Assembly (NCBI RefSeq): GCF_006376615.1
Contig: NZ_VEXQ01000027.1
Span: 1 to 41,291, forward strand
Direction of reading: 5' to 3'
DNA length: 41,291 nt
Source: Buttiauxella sp. B2
GTDB lineage: Bacteria > Pseudomonadota > Gammaproteobacteria > Enterobacterales > Enterobacteriaceae
In this document: positions 24,469 through 31,896 of the stretch, one piece after another
Position numbering within the stretch: position 1 is the first letter of the stretch
How the letters are laid out: each line of letters begins with the position of its first letter
Program-made: the position numbers and the translations under genes
Notes under the pieces: generated by a model
Told to the model about the DNA's origin: nothing
What the model saw: the letters and a program-made list of their open reading frames with translations, nothing else
The model's database searches: none

Positions 24469-25458
24469 TTACGCCAGCACGCCAATTGCCAGCGCACGAT
24501 CTAAGGTTTTCAGTACCAGCTCAGGCTGCGTACCGTATTTTTTTTCAAATGCACTTACGTCCGCATGTAGCTCGTCGTGATGCCTTCTGCACAAAGGGAT
24601 CACAAACAAGTCATGCGCTTTAGTAGCCATGCCACCCTGCCCATACCCTATCAGGTGATGCGGATCGTCCGCAGGATTGTCACAGCAGGCGCACTTCTCT
24701 GATTTCGCCCACCGGGTGTACTTCATTGACTCCCAGCGGCGGCGTTTAGGTCGAAGCATGAAAGACTCGGGGCTTTCAGGATCAACTTTGAGCGCCAGCA
24801 CTCGCTTCGCCTTTTCCTGCACAATGCTGGTGGCCGGCAACTCATGGACGATGTCGCATTCACGGCTCACTGATGGAATAACATCTTGTGGCATACGGAG
24901 CGCACGACGAGCCATGCCTTCTGGTAGCGAGTCAACAACATCCATCTTCGTCGCCCACCAGCACAGTTCTGGCAGAGTCAGCACATGACTTTCGTCAAAG
25001 CCAAGCGTTGCGCGTGCTCTGTCAATTATCCACGCCACAACGTTAGCGGTTGCCATAGAGGAAAGTTGCTCGGTGTAGTGGTCACGCAGCTGGTTATCAC
25101 AACCCCAACAAAGGCGTAATGCGCCCGGATGGAATCGCGTCGTAACCCGTTCGTGATGGTGATAATCGGAGTGTGGCCACTGACATTGTTTGCCCTGCCG
25201 CATCAGCCAGGCTTCAAGACCATCCAGACCACCAGCAACATCAACCACTTTCTCGTTAGTGAAAAATGGCAGCAGTACCGGATCATCACCGAGCGCCTGA
25301 CGCGCTGCGGGTAGTTCTCCGGATGCCACATCTGAAAGATATTCCGGGGCGAGATCGATAATGACCCGACCTCCGAACAGGGACAGCAATTCAGTGCCCG
25401 GCCTGAATATCACCATGCCCAGTTCGCTAACAACCACGGGTTTCAGCAGCGCTCTCAT
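24469..25458 (-). CDS. DUF968 protein, HNH-like nuclease domain
   Basis: The 329-residue protein is of the DUF968 family common between RusA and Q in enterobacterial prophages. A C-terminal zinc/HNH-like region is visible (CACCDNPADDPHHLIGYGQG, then PLCRRHHDELH). The N-terminal part has CWGCDNQ. A role in recombination or DNA processing is inferred from the nuclease-like end and from neighbours. Start overlaps the antirepressor stop as ATGA. Confidence 0.85.
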   Translation of the reverse strand: MRALLKPVVVSELGMVIFRPGTELLSLFGGRVIIDLAPEYLSDVASGELPAARQALGDDPVLLPFFTNEKVVDVAGGLDGLEAWLMRQGKQCQWPHSDYHHHERVTTRFHPGALRLCWGCDNQLRDHYTEQLSSMATANVVAWIIDRARATLGFDESHVLTLPELCWWATKMDVVDSLPEGMARRALRMPQDVIPSVSRECDIVHELPATSIVQEKAKRVLALKVDPESPESFMLRPKRRRWESMKYTRWAKSEKCACCDNPADDPHHLIGYGQGGMATKAHDLFVIPLCRRHHDELHADVSAFEKKYGTQPELVLKTLDRALAIGVLA

Positions 25459-26174
25459 ATTGATGCGCCATTTTGCAGGTGCTCAGCCCACAAGCCGGCC
25501 ACCCATTTGACGCCTTTTGCCGTAAAACGAGCCTGAGTGAATGCATAGCGGTTTGCGTTGGTTGTGCCGGTCTTTATTTCGAAGCGGCCCGCCTCAGTAT
25601 GGCGATGATGCGGTGAAAGCATGTTATTCAGGCGATACATGATGTGCTTATCGAGCAGAAAGAGGCGGAATTGAGCTTCTTTTGCATTAAGCAGCTTTGC
25701 TACCTGCCGGAATGTCATCGAGCCTTTGGCCTCTACATACTGATCGACAAATTCAACCTTTGGGGCTGCAATGAGAAGCTGATTTTCCAGTTGCTGCTTT
25801 TGCTCAGCGAGATCCGCGGCAAGGCGTAATGCTTCCGGCAAAGACTGAGGAATAACACTTCCCTGTTCCAGTTCCTGCCAACGGTCTACCACTGCGGCGG
25901 TAAATTCAGGAGATAAGCGGGCTACCAGCACAAGGCAATCACGCTTTTTAAACCAGTATTCCTCGTACCACTGACCGTTTTGTTCATGCTGGTAGGGGGT
26001 GTGCGCCAACGGCGCGCTTAAAACGCCACCAGCAGCCAGGCGTTCAGCTGAGCGTTTTACATCCCCATGCTTACTTTGAACTAGCTTCGCAACCTCACGC
26101 GATGACATCAGCGTTCCCATCATCGCAGCATGATCCTTCGGACATACCTGAACAACATTCATTAACTGTTGCAT
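25455..26174 (-). CDS. Phage antirepressor, pRha-like N-terminus plus KilAC (ANT) domain
   Basis: The 239-residue protein joins an N-terminal Rha-like DNA-binding region (SSREVAKLVQSKHGDVKRSA, about residues 22-42) to a C-terminal KilAC/ANT domain (GSMTFRQVAKLLNAKEAQFR, then TTNANRYAFTQARFTAKG). Antirepressors can bind and disable CI-like repressors. I choose the start at 26174 because GTGGAGAAC lies just before that ATG. A start at 26192, overlapping the RusA stop, is possible and would add six residues. Confidence 0.82.
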   Translation of the reverse strand: MQQLMNVVQVCPKDHAAMMGTLMSSREVAKLVQSKHGDVKRSAERLAAGGVLSAPLAHTPYQHEQNGQWYEEYWFKKRDCLVLVARLSPEFTAAVVDRWQELEQGSVIPQSLPEALRLAADLAEQKQQLENQLLIAAPKVEFVDQYVEAKGSMTFRQVAKLLNAKEAQFRLFLLDKHIMYRLNNMLSPHHRHTEAGRFEIKTGTTNANRYAFTQARFTAKGVKWVAGLWAEHLQNGASI

Positions 26175-26188
26175 ACGTTCTCCACTAT

Positions 26189-26590
26189 TCATTGACCGGC
26201 GGCTGCACCCGTTACGGTTTCATTGATAAATTCACGAATTGTTATTTCTGTACTGCCCTTTGGTATTAATGGCCCCCAGCTCACTTCCATGTGTTTTATC
26301 TGACTGTCGTCCTCCCAGACATTTGCGTGTGTCAGCGAGTCAAAGAGTGCCTTCAGATAATTATCCAGATCCCGACGACGGTTTTCGGGCGGATACAAAA
26401 CGACATTTACGGATAGCTCCGCGCTGAATGGCTTCGGGATTTTGCGTAATTGCTCTATGACCGCAGCCGTTGTATCGCTTCGGTACTGGCGACCTTTGGC
26501 ACTAATCAGGTGGCGACCTGCCAGCGGACCGGAGTTCGGAGAACGCCAGTAGGTGTTTACACTCGGTGGGAATGGCAGTGTCAGCTTCAT
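26189..26590 (-). CDS. rusA: RusA-family Holliday junction resolvase
   Basis: The 133-residue enzyme has the RusA fold pattern: PFPPSVNTYWR at the N-terminus and the catalytic Asp cluster RRRDLDNYLKALFDSL, with a further WEDDSQI. It resolves four-way junctions formed during replication and recombination. It is coupled to the LexA-like gene (ATGA at 26590) and ends overlapping the longer antirepressor reading. Lambda carries the unrelated rap nuclease (ninG) for a comparable task. Confidence 0.93.
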   Translation of the reverse strand: MKLTLPFPPSVNTYWRSPNSGPLAGRHLISAKGRQYRSDTTAAVIEQLRKIPKPFSAELSVNVVLYPPENRRRDLDNYLKALFDSLTHANVWEDDSQIKHMEVSWGPLIPKGSTEITIREFINETVTGAAAGQ

Positions 26591-26928
26591 ACCGTCTCTT
26601 CCTTTAAGTCGTAGCGTTTTAACAACGCTGCAGCACGTTCAGCTGAATCTACAGAACAGGCCAGTAATTCACGCAATACCGTCAGTGCTTCATCACGCTG
26701 GGCAACCGGGCTTTGGGTTCCATTTAGCTGGATACCCCTGGCCTTGCCCGGGATCATGGTGATATAGCCCTTGCGCTGTAGGGCTTTCAGGTGGAATGTC
26801 GCGGCGTTAGGAGAATGGAACTCCATGGCATAGGCAATCTCACTATTAGTCGGAGGAAAGCCAATGCTGTTTTGATGGTTGGTAATAAAAGCGAGCACTT
26901 CTTGCTGGCGTGGTGTGAGTTGCTTCAT
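26587..26928 (-). CDS. LexA-like DNA-binding regulator (no peptidase domain)
   Basis: The 113-residue protein starts MKQLTPRQQEVLAFITNHQN and continues FPPTNSEIAYAMEFHSPNAA, the LexA-type winged helix. It stops without the S24 self-cleavage domain, so it cannot be inactivated in the LexA way. The C-terminal third (DEALTVLRELLACSVDSAER) is helical. The start at 26928 overlaps the methyltransferase stop (ATGA). It may regulate this operon or host SOS genes. This is inference. Confidence 0.8.
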   Translation of the reverse strand: MKQLTPRQQEVLAFITNHQNSIGFPPTNSEIAYAMEFHSPNAATFHLKALQRKGYITMIPGKARGIQLNGTQSPVAQRDEALTVLRELLACSVDSAERAAALLKRYDLKEETV

Positions 26929-28688
26929 GCTGCAATCTCCTCTTTGAAAATGCACATTTCAGGAAGGTTTGCCCGAACCAGCGCTTCTGCAAATGGCGGC
27001 GGTACCGCATTGCCACAGCGGGCGACTTGCTTGTCCTTCGCATATTTCACACCGCGGTAATCCTGGTCGATGATGTACCAATCAGGGAAGCCCTGAGCGC
27101 GGTAGAGTTCATGCGGCTGCAGCATGCGCATGCCAATGTCGACTATCCGATAAGTAACACCTTCGACGGTCACAAACTCACGATAATCATCGCCACAGTA
27201 TTCGCGCAAGAAAGCAGATACCTGTTCTGCGCGCTGCTCATCATATTCATCAACGGCCAGATACGTCTCGACGTTACCAACATGCAGACCGCCAGCCGTT
27301 AAACCTGGTGCCGGAGCGTCAACTACTCGCCCGTCTTTACACGTTCCCCGCAACATAACGAGATGGGATGTCACAAGTGCGTGGTGGTCTACTGTCGTTA
27401 CCGAATGCACCGGCTCATCCATTGCCACGCCCGGCCCGGTATAATTGCCACCAAAATGCTTAACGAGGTTTGCGGCAACAACAGCAAATTTTCCACCACC
27501 TGCGGTTATTGTCCCCAACGGCTTTTCAAGCTGGAGCACTCGAGGAGACTGCCCTGGACGTTCTCCGTATCCCATCTGGATTAGAGTCGCAGCACAGAGT
27601 TGGCTTTTTCCACCACCACCAGCTGTTATAGTAGCGCTCGGCTCATCGGCTCGATGCCCTACGCTTGCGCCAAACTGTCGGGCTACAAAGGGTGCCACCT
27701 TCGGAACAGCAATGGCATATCCGTGGGTTTTGGTGATTGTCTGCATCGGTTCGGCAAGTGATTGTCCACGGAAGCAGTCGTACTTTGTCCGCGTGCTGGT
27801 GTGGTTGCACTTCACAATAAACGGTGACGGATTATCGATAACGAAGCGCTGAATGCCCCGGGCAATTCTTTTTAACGTATTCGTAGCCAGCGGTCGCTTG
27901 CGCTCAAAGATGCTCGGGCAATCAAGTGACCAGTCGATACATTCGGCAGCTGTGCGCCATGGTTTCAGTACACCGTTTAGCACTCCCAGTGATTTAGGGT
28001 CACCGTGTGATGGCTCAGGCCATGTAACCGACTGCCCGTCGCAACGCATCACCATGAAGAAGCGCTTTCGAATTGTTGGTGCACCGTAGTCGCATGCACG
28101 CATTTCACGCGAATCTACTTCATACCCAAGACCGTTGATCAAGCGAAGTGCATCGCTGCTGCTTGGCTCAATCCCGAGAAAGTCACAAGCTTCATTCAGT
28201 GCTGGATGTCCTGCATCAATGCCAGCACCGAGCATTCCGACGAACGCTGAAAATGTTTCCCCAGCGCGCTTAGGATCCGGACGCTGGTCGCCATTCTCAT
28301 CAACCAATAATGGTCCCCACGTTTTGAACTCTTCGACGTTCTCAAGCATCATCACTCGAGGGCGAACCGCCAGCGCCCAGCGAAGCACAATCCAGGCAAG
28401 ACCACGAATTTCTCTCGCTACTGGTTTTGAACCTTTCGCCTTGCTGAAATGACGGCAGTCAGGTGAGAACCATGCCAGGCCAACCGGATTGCCGGCGGTT
28501 GCTTGCTTTGGATCGATATCGAACACAGATTCGCAATAGTGCAGCGTGTCGGGATGGTTGGTGGTGTGCATTGCCACTGCGTTCACGTCATGGTTGATTG
28601 CAATATCTACACTCCGACCAATTGCCATCTCAATTCCGGTGCTCGCCCCACCACCACCAGCAAAGTTATCTACGATGATTTCTTTCAC
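26925..28688 (-). CDS. C5-cytosine DNA methyltransferase (orphan)
   Basis: The 587-residue enzyme has motif I (DNFAGGGGASTG, residues 7-18), a catalytic loop FSPDCRHFSKAKG with Cys78, and the ENV motif (residues 116-118). It therefore uses a PDC loop rather than the usual PCQ. The large C-terminal part holds repeated segments related to ITAGGG (near residues 350-460), presumably the target recognition domain. The start is GTG at 28688, overlapping the Dam stop (GTGA). No cognate nuclease is present. A role in evading host restriction is the usual explanation. Confidence 0.92.
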   Translation of the reverse strand: MKEIIVDNFAGGGGASTGIEMAIGRSVDIAINHDVNAVAMHTTNHPDTLHYCESVFDIDPKQATAGNPVGLAWFSPDCRHFSKAKGSKPVAREIRGLAWIVLRWALAVRPRVMMLENVEEFKTWGPLLVDENGDQRPDPKRAGETFSAFVGMLGAGIDAGHPALNEACDFLGIEPSSSDALRLINGLGYEVDSREMRACDYGAPTIRKRFFMVMRCDGQSVTWPEPSHGDPKSLGVLNGVLKPWRTAAECIDWSLDCPSIFERKRPLATNTLKRIARGIQRFVIDNPSPFIVKCNHTSTRTKYDCFRGQSLAEPMQTITKTHGYAIAVPKVAPFVARQFGASVGHRADEPSATITAGGGGKSQLCAATLIQMGYGERPGQSPRVLQLEKPLGTITAGGGKFAVVAANLVKHFGGNYTGPGVAMDEPVHSVTTVDHHALVTSHLVMLRGTCKDGRVVDAPAPGLTAGGLHVGNVETYLAVDEYDEQRAEQVSAFLREYCGDDYREFVTVEGVTYRIVDIGMRMLQPHELYRAQGFPDWYIIDQDYRGVKYAKDKQVARCGNAVPPPFAEALVRANLPEMCIFKEEIAA

Positions 28689-29569
28689 GCGTGTTTCTCC
28701 ATGGATAAGACCAGTGAACGAGCAGCTGTGATAATTGATGGCACTGGCATTTGCTCAAGCCACATTCTGTTGATGTGCTGTTTTAACTTTTGCTGGTGGG
28801 CAGCTGGTAATTTCGAAGCTAAATCAATCTGCTCAAACACCATCCCAACTTCTGCAGGCCAAACGCTAACGATCTGCTCAGAAATAATTTCTGGAATATT
28901 TTGTTGTTGGCTTTGTGGTACCAGGCGGATGGCTTCGCGACGGATCTGCGCAAGAAATGCATCACCCTGTGCCTCCAAATCCTTACGGCTGATGTAACTC
29001 ATCGCAGGTCCGCGCCAATTCTTATCGAACACGGCCACTGCACCAGCAAAGAACGCTCCCGAGGGAACCTGTTTTTCATCAGCTGGGATAAACCACTCCG
29101 GCAGATCAAAACCAATACGTCCACGGATAAACGCAATGTGATCGGCATCTTCTGGCCACCAGACTTCACTTGTCGCCGCTTTAATCAGAAACACATAGCG
29201 CCCACCCTTTTCACGCATGGCACTGACATGCTCCATGATGTAACGCATGCCGGTAATGTACTGATCATCGAACTTTGTCGCCCGGCTATAAGGTGGATTG
29301 GCGAATGCTGCACCGTTAAGTTCCTTCAGCCGTTCTGACCAGTCCTGCGTTAACGCATTGTCTTCTGCGGTATAGAAAGCGTTGCACTTCGCGTTCTCGC
29401 CATCACTAAACAAGTCGAGGACTAACGGGCCAAACATCGCATTGATACCCCAGAAAATGTTGTCCGGAGTACGCCACTGATCACCGACTTCTTTCAGTTC
29501 ATGAGCGTTGCGGTTACGCAGCTCTGCCAGAGCCTGGCAGTATGGGGTTTGAGAAGTTGTCTCTGTCAT
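28685..29569 (-). CDS. Phage N6-adenine methyltransferase, Dam (PF05869) family
   Basis: The 294-residue enzyme has the catalytic NPPY motif (AAFANPPYSRATKF) and the upstream GDQWRTPDNIFWGINAMFGP pattern of phage Dam proteins, with a long C-terminal helical extension. The start at 29569 overlaps the replication-protein stop (ATGA). A longer frame would lie inside that gene. It probably methylates phage DNA to avoid host nucleases or to modulate replication. This is inference from the family. Confidence 0.88.
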   Translation of the reverse strand: MTETTSQTPYCQALAELRNRNAHELKEVGDQWRTPDNIFWGINAMFGPLVLDLFSDGENAKCNAFYTAEDNALTQDWSERLKELNGAAFANPPYSRATKFDDQYITGMRYIMEHVSAMREKGGRYVFLIKAATSEVWWPEDADHIAFIRGRIGFDLPEWFIPADEKQVPSGAFFAGAVAVFDKNWRGPAMSYISRKDLEAQGDAFLAQIRREAIRLVPQSQQQNIPEIISEQIVSVWPAEVGMVFEQIDLASKLPAAHQQKLKQHINRMWLEQMPVPSIITAARSLVLSMEKHA

Positions 29570-30678
29570 GATGCAATCCTCGCCAGGTCTTCTTCGCTTG
29601 CCTGTGTTACTGCCTGCATCCAGATTGATTTCCACGATGCGCGCGCCATAACCTCACTCATACGACCCAGACCCGCCTTACCCGCTGAGGCTTTCGCCAG
29701 CTCTTCGATACGACCATTCGGTTTTTTACCCTGGGCAACCAGACGGACAAATGCGGTATCACGCTCGGTATTGTCCACTCGGGCTACTTTCGGCAAATCG
29801 TTAGCACGGAACTCTTTCACGGACAGGTAGCATTTCTCGGTGATCAGGTAATCGAAGTGCTTTTTGCGCCATGTCTTGCCAGCGCTATTGTCCGGGCGGT
29901 CTTCCAGCATCCAGCGGCAATGTTTAGCGATGTAGCGCAGGTATGCCCCCCACTTTTCAATCGTCAGGTCGTAGTCTTTCCAGAGATTGCGCAGGGTTTT
30001 ACGGCGGCTATCGGTCATTTTGAGAACCGCAGGCATTTCCGGCAGCGTGGCGTGGAATGCTTCAAGCACGGCGTTGTAGTCAATTTTCAGAGAATCAACT
30101 TGCTGTGGGTCTGCCGCTTGCGGTTGACCAATAGGTTTTATGATCTGTGAGTTATGATCTGAGTTAAGATCTGTATAGAGAATAGGAACGGCACTTCCGC
30201 CGTTCCTATCAAACGGCGCTTCTGCCATTCCCGAGTGGCGCATATGCTGTTCGGGAACGGCACCTTCGCCGTTCCCGAATGGCGAAGATTCAGCGTTATT
30301 AGCCGCAGGAAAAAGCAGTTCAACCAGCCGATTACCATCAAGGCGATAGTGTTTTACTGAATCACCGTTGTTCAGACGACGTGTAGCAGTATCAAGAACA
30401 CCAGCCAAATATTTGCTTTCCAGCTTACCCACGATGCGGCGCACCTGGTCTTTGCTCAGCTCGATTTCTTCTCCAAGCTCTTCATGCGTTTTATAGAACC
30501 AGCCATCTTCACGACTGCCACACCCGGACCAGAACACTAGTTGATTCAACACAGCTGCAAGCTGGTAAGCCTGCTGGTCTTCACCAAAAAACTGCAGGTA
30601 CGGGCGCGGGATAATGATGACGTTCTTCTGGCCTGACATGGCCTGAACAACATCGAATATCCGGCTACTGGTAGTCAT
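29566..30678 (-). CDS. Replication initiator, O-like
   Basis: The 370-residue protein has an N-terminal winged-helix region (about residues 20-110, with RPYLQFFGEDQQAYQLAAVL and GWFYKTHEELGEEIELSKDQ), a low-complexity middle (about 125-185) and a C-terminal helical domain (KTLRNLWKDYDLTIEKWGAY). The middle is where the DNA carries tandem iterons (30185-30297), as in lambda O where the origin lies inside the gene. No P/DnaC-like loader or DnaB-like helicase gene follows, so it probably recruits the host helicase itself. This is inference. Confidence 0.85.
   Translation of the reverse strand: MTTSSRIFDVVQAMSGQKNVIIIPRPYLQFFGEDQQAYQLAAVLNQLVFWSGCGSREDGWFYKTHEELGEEIELSKDQVRRIVGKLESKYLAGVLDTATRRLNNGDSVKHYRLDGNRLVELLFPAANNAESSPFGNGEGAVPEQHMRHSGMAEAPFDRNGGSAVPILYTDLNSDHNSQIIKPIGQPQAADPQQVDSLKIDYNAVLEAFHATLPEMPAVLKMTDSRRKTLRNLWKDYDLTIEKWGAYLRYIAKHCRWMLEDRPDNSAGKTWRKKHFDYLITEKCYLSVKEFRANDLPKVARVDNTERDTAFVRLVAQGKKPNGRIEELAKASAGKAGLGRMSEVMARASWKSIWMQAVTQASEEDLARIAS
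30185..30297. repeat. Iteron array inside the replication gene (putative origin)
   Basis: Repeat units start at 30185, 30210, 30232, 30254 and 30276, so spacing is 25, then 22, 22 and 22 bases. The best units (1 and 4) are imperfectly palindromic, with 8-bp arms GGAACGGC and GCCGTTCC around a 6-base loop. Unit 2 has the arms AAACGGC and GCCATTCC. Units 3 and 5 are degenerate. Lambda-type origins lie within O and consist of such iterons, so this is likely the replication origin. The coding frame is preserved through the array. Confidence 0.75.
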
Positions 30679-31021
30679 CCGTCGACCCTCTTAAACTTTT
30701 CCCTGAATCGCTCAACTGGCTGCATACACTCATGCTCATAGCCTGCACGTCTGAATATGACTTGCTGCTTTTCCCGGTCGTATCCTGTAACGAGGACAAT
30801 GTTTCCTCGCCAGTCACGGTACTTACGGTCAAGCTCTTGCATTGCTCAGCCTCATGTTTAATCCGCATGTCTTCTACCAACCACGCTGCGAACTGGTAGT
30901 TGATGGCGACCCACTCACCCAGTAAATTGGCTTCATACAAGAACGGGGCAACATCACGACCGCCAGTTATTGAACGGCAACGGATTTGCGGTGTTCCCTG
31001 ATTTCTGGTTAAACTGTTCAT
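30665..31021 (-). CDS. Hypothetical protein upstream of the replication gene
   Basis: A 118-residue frame (MNSLTRNQGTPQIRCRSITG...) with GTGGAGAAC upstream of its ATG. The first half (PFLYEANLLGEWVAINYQFA) looks like conserved coding sequence. The second half, from about residue 60, overlaps the DUF4222 frame and is Ser/Thr-rich, so it may be a non-functional extension of a protein originally ending earlier or a fusion partner lost by frameshift. Function unknown. Confidence 0.6.
   Translation of the reverse strand: MNSLTRNQGTPQIRCRSITGGRDVAPFLYEANLLGEWVAINYQFAAWLVEDMRIKHEAEQCKSLTVSTVTGEETLSSLQDTTGKSSKSYSDVQAMSMSVCSQLSDSGKSLRGSTDDYQ
30675..30842 (-). CDS. DUF4222 small protein
   Basis: The 55-residue frame MQELDRKYRDWRGNIVLVTG, ending in YEHECMQPVERFREKFKRVD, is the DUF4222 family found before replication genes of lambdoid prophages. 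It lies within the 3' half of the preceding hypothetical gene in a different frame, with GAGG 9 bases upstream, and stops 1 base before the replication gene's third codon base (TGA overlaps its ATG). Function unknown. Confidence 0.82.
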   Translation of the reverse strand: MQELDRKYRDWRGNIVLVTGYDREKQQVIFRRAGYEHECMQPVERFREKFKRVDG

Positions 31022-31053
31022 GCGTTAAAGTTCTCCACGAATCGACACGCCAA

Positions 31054-31083
31054 GACGCCCGGAGCTGCACACTCGCGGGCGTC
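31054..31083 (-). promoter_or_regulatory. Hairpin with GTGCAG loop after the CII-like gene
   Basis: An 8-bp stem GACGCCCG/CGGGCGTC closes over a loop containing GTGCAG and a further 3-bp stem. No T-run follows on the minus strand, so it is not a simple terminator. It precedes the GTGGAGAAC box at 31038-31030 in front of the next gene. Related copies are described in the findings. Confidence 0.6.
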
Positions 31084-31543
31084 ACTTCTTTTTGCGACCA
31101 AACAGCGCGACAATGGCGCGGATCTCTTCTTCACGTGCTGCCAGATGGCGGCGGTGATGCACCAGAATTTCTTCAGCTTCATGTTTTTCAATCACTCCAT
31201 CTTCCAATGCCTGTTCAATAATCTGGTCAACCTGTCCACGGGCTGCTGCTGTACGCATTGCTTTGGTGAACAGATCAACGCGATCCAGATCTTCTAGGTT
31301 CGGAACATCCACCAGCAGCGCACCGCGACGTTTGGCAAAGTAATCCGCCAGGGCAGATGTACCTGAAATGTCTTCCATCGCTTCCAGCTCTACTACTTCG
31401 AAAAAGCGACAGCCGTTCTTCTCATACAGGTTGTTGTTGAACTGAGTCATGGTCATGCCAAGTGCGCCAGCCATAGATTCACGTCCGCCAGGAATTGCTT
31501 TACACATTGCTTTCACTACTTCTTTAAGGCTTTGCTCTACCAT
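31082..31543 (-). CDS. CII/YmfL-like transcriptional regulator
   Basis: The 153-residue protein (MVEQSLKEVVKAMCKAIPGG, then ESMAGALGMTMTQFNNNLYE) is clearly of the phage regulatory CII (YmfL of the e14 element, CP76) family, with an N-terminal helix-turn-helix. It occupies lambda's cII position immediately after cro. By analogy it may activate lysogenic promoters, but the binding site is unknown. C-terminal helices are rich in charged residues. Confidence 0.88.
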   Translation of the reverse strand: MVEQSLKEVVKAMCKAIPGGRESMAGALGMTMTQFNNNLYEKNGCRFFEVVELEAMEDISGTSALADYFAKRRGALLVDVPNLEDLDRVDLFTKAMRTAAARGQVDQIIEQALEDGVIEKHEAEEILVHHRRHLAAREEEIRAIVALFGRKKK

Positions 31544-31562
31544 CTTGTTTTCCCTTTGGTAG

Positions 31563-31793
31563 TTATTGTTGAATTAAAACGTCTGTATCTTTCCTGGAAT
31601 CAGAACGTTTGCTTGAACTAGGGAATGGGCGAATTTCCTCCGCTTCAATTTCCCCATTGTCATGAATTAGAACATTCACCTTTCGGCCATGCTTAATCGC
31701 TTTGCTAATTGCGCTCTGATACATCCCGAGCTCGGCTGCTGTTTTCGACTGGCCATTAGCAAGCACGTAATCAGATAAAGGAACTTTCTGCAT
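31563..31793 (-). CDS. cro: Cro-like repressor
   Basis: The 76-residue protein (MQKVPLSDYVLANGQSKTAA, then GMYQSAISKAIKHGRKVNVL) has the lambda Cro helix-turn-helix and a C-terminal Ser/Lys-rich tail. It is transcribed from pR, divergently from cI, with GAGGGG before the ATG. Expected to bind OR3 first and switch off cI. Confidence 0.93.
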   Translation of the reverse strand: MQKVPLSDYVLANGQSKTAAELGMYQSAISKAIKHGRKVNVLIHDNGEIEAEEIRPFPSSSKRSDSRKDTDVLIQQ

Positions 31794-31820
31794 ATCTTTC
31801 CCCTCGTTATTGGTAATGAA

Positions 31821-31849
31821 AGTATCACCTCTAGTGATAAATAAGTCAA
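31821..31849 (-). promoter_or_regulatory. Early promoter pR
   Basis: On the minus strand TTGACT (31849-31844) and GATACT (31826-31821) are separated by 17 bases, almost the same as lambda pR. OR1 overlaps the spacer and -10, OR2 overlaps the -35. It drives cro, the CII-like gene and the replication operon. The leader between start and cro is only about 20 bases, too short for a separate nut site before cro. Confidence 0.9.
31823..31839. promoter_or_regulatory. Operator OR1
   Basis: TATCACCTCTAGTGATA is a near-perfect 17-bp dyad, one of three lambda-type operators with centres spaced 24 and 23 bases. It overlaps pR so CI binding here represses early transcription. Confidence 0.88.
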
Positions 31850-31863
31850 CACTAGTGGTGATT
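31847..31863. promoter_or_regulatory. Operator OR2
   Basis: CAACACTAGTGGTGATT (reverse AATCACCACTAGTGTTG) lies 24 bases from OR1 and immediately upstream of the predicted pRM -35. This is the place where lambda CI activates its own transcription. Confidence 0.85.
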
Positions 31864-31896
31864 GGGTATTATTCCTTGCGGTGATAAATTAGCAGT
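31862..31896 (+). promoter_or_regulatory. Repressor maintenance promoter pRM, leaderless cI
   Basis: TTGGGT (31862-31867), a 17-base spacer and TAAATT (31885-31890) precede the cI ATG by six bases. As in lambda pRM, transcription should begin at or next to the ATG, giving a leaderless mRNA. No ribosome site is visible upstream of the cI start. Confidence 0.7.
31870..31886. promoter_or_regulatory. Operator OR3
   Basis: The reverse strand reads TATCACCGCAAGGAATA, which differs from lambda OR3 (TATCACCGCAAGGGATA, from memory) at one position. It covers the pRM spacer and -10, so Cro bound here should block cI. Confidence 0.88.

Noticed and set aside
27445-27852. 135-codon plus-strand frame opposite the C5 methyltransferase
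   Set aside because: Shadow of conserved coding sequence with proline-rich, unconserved product.
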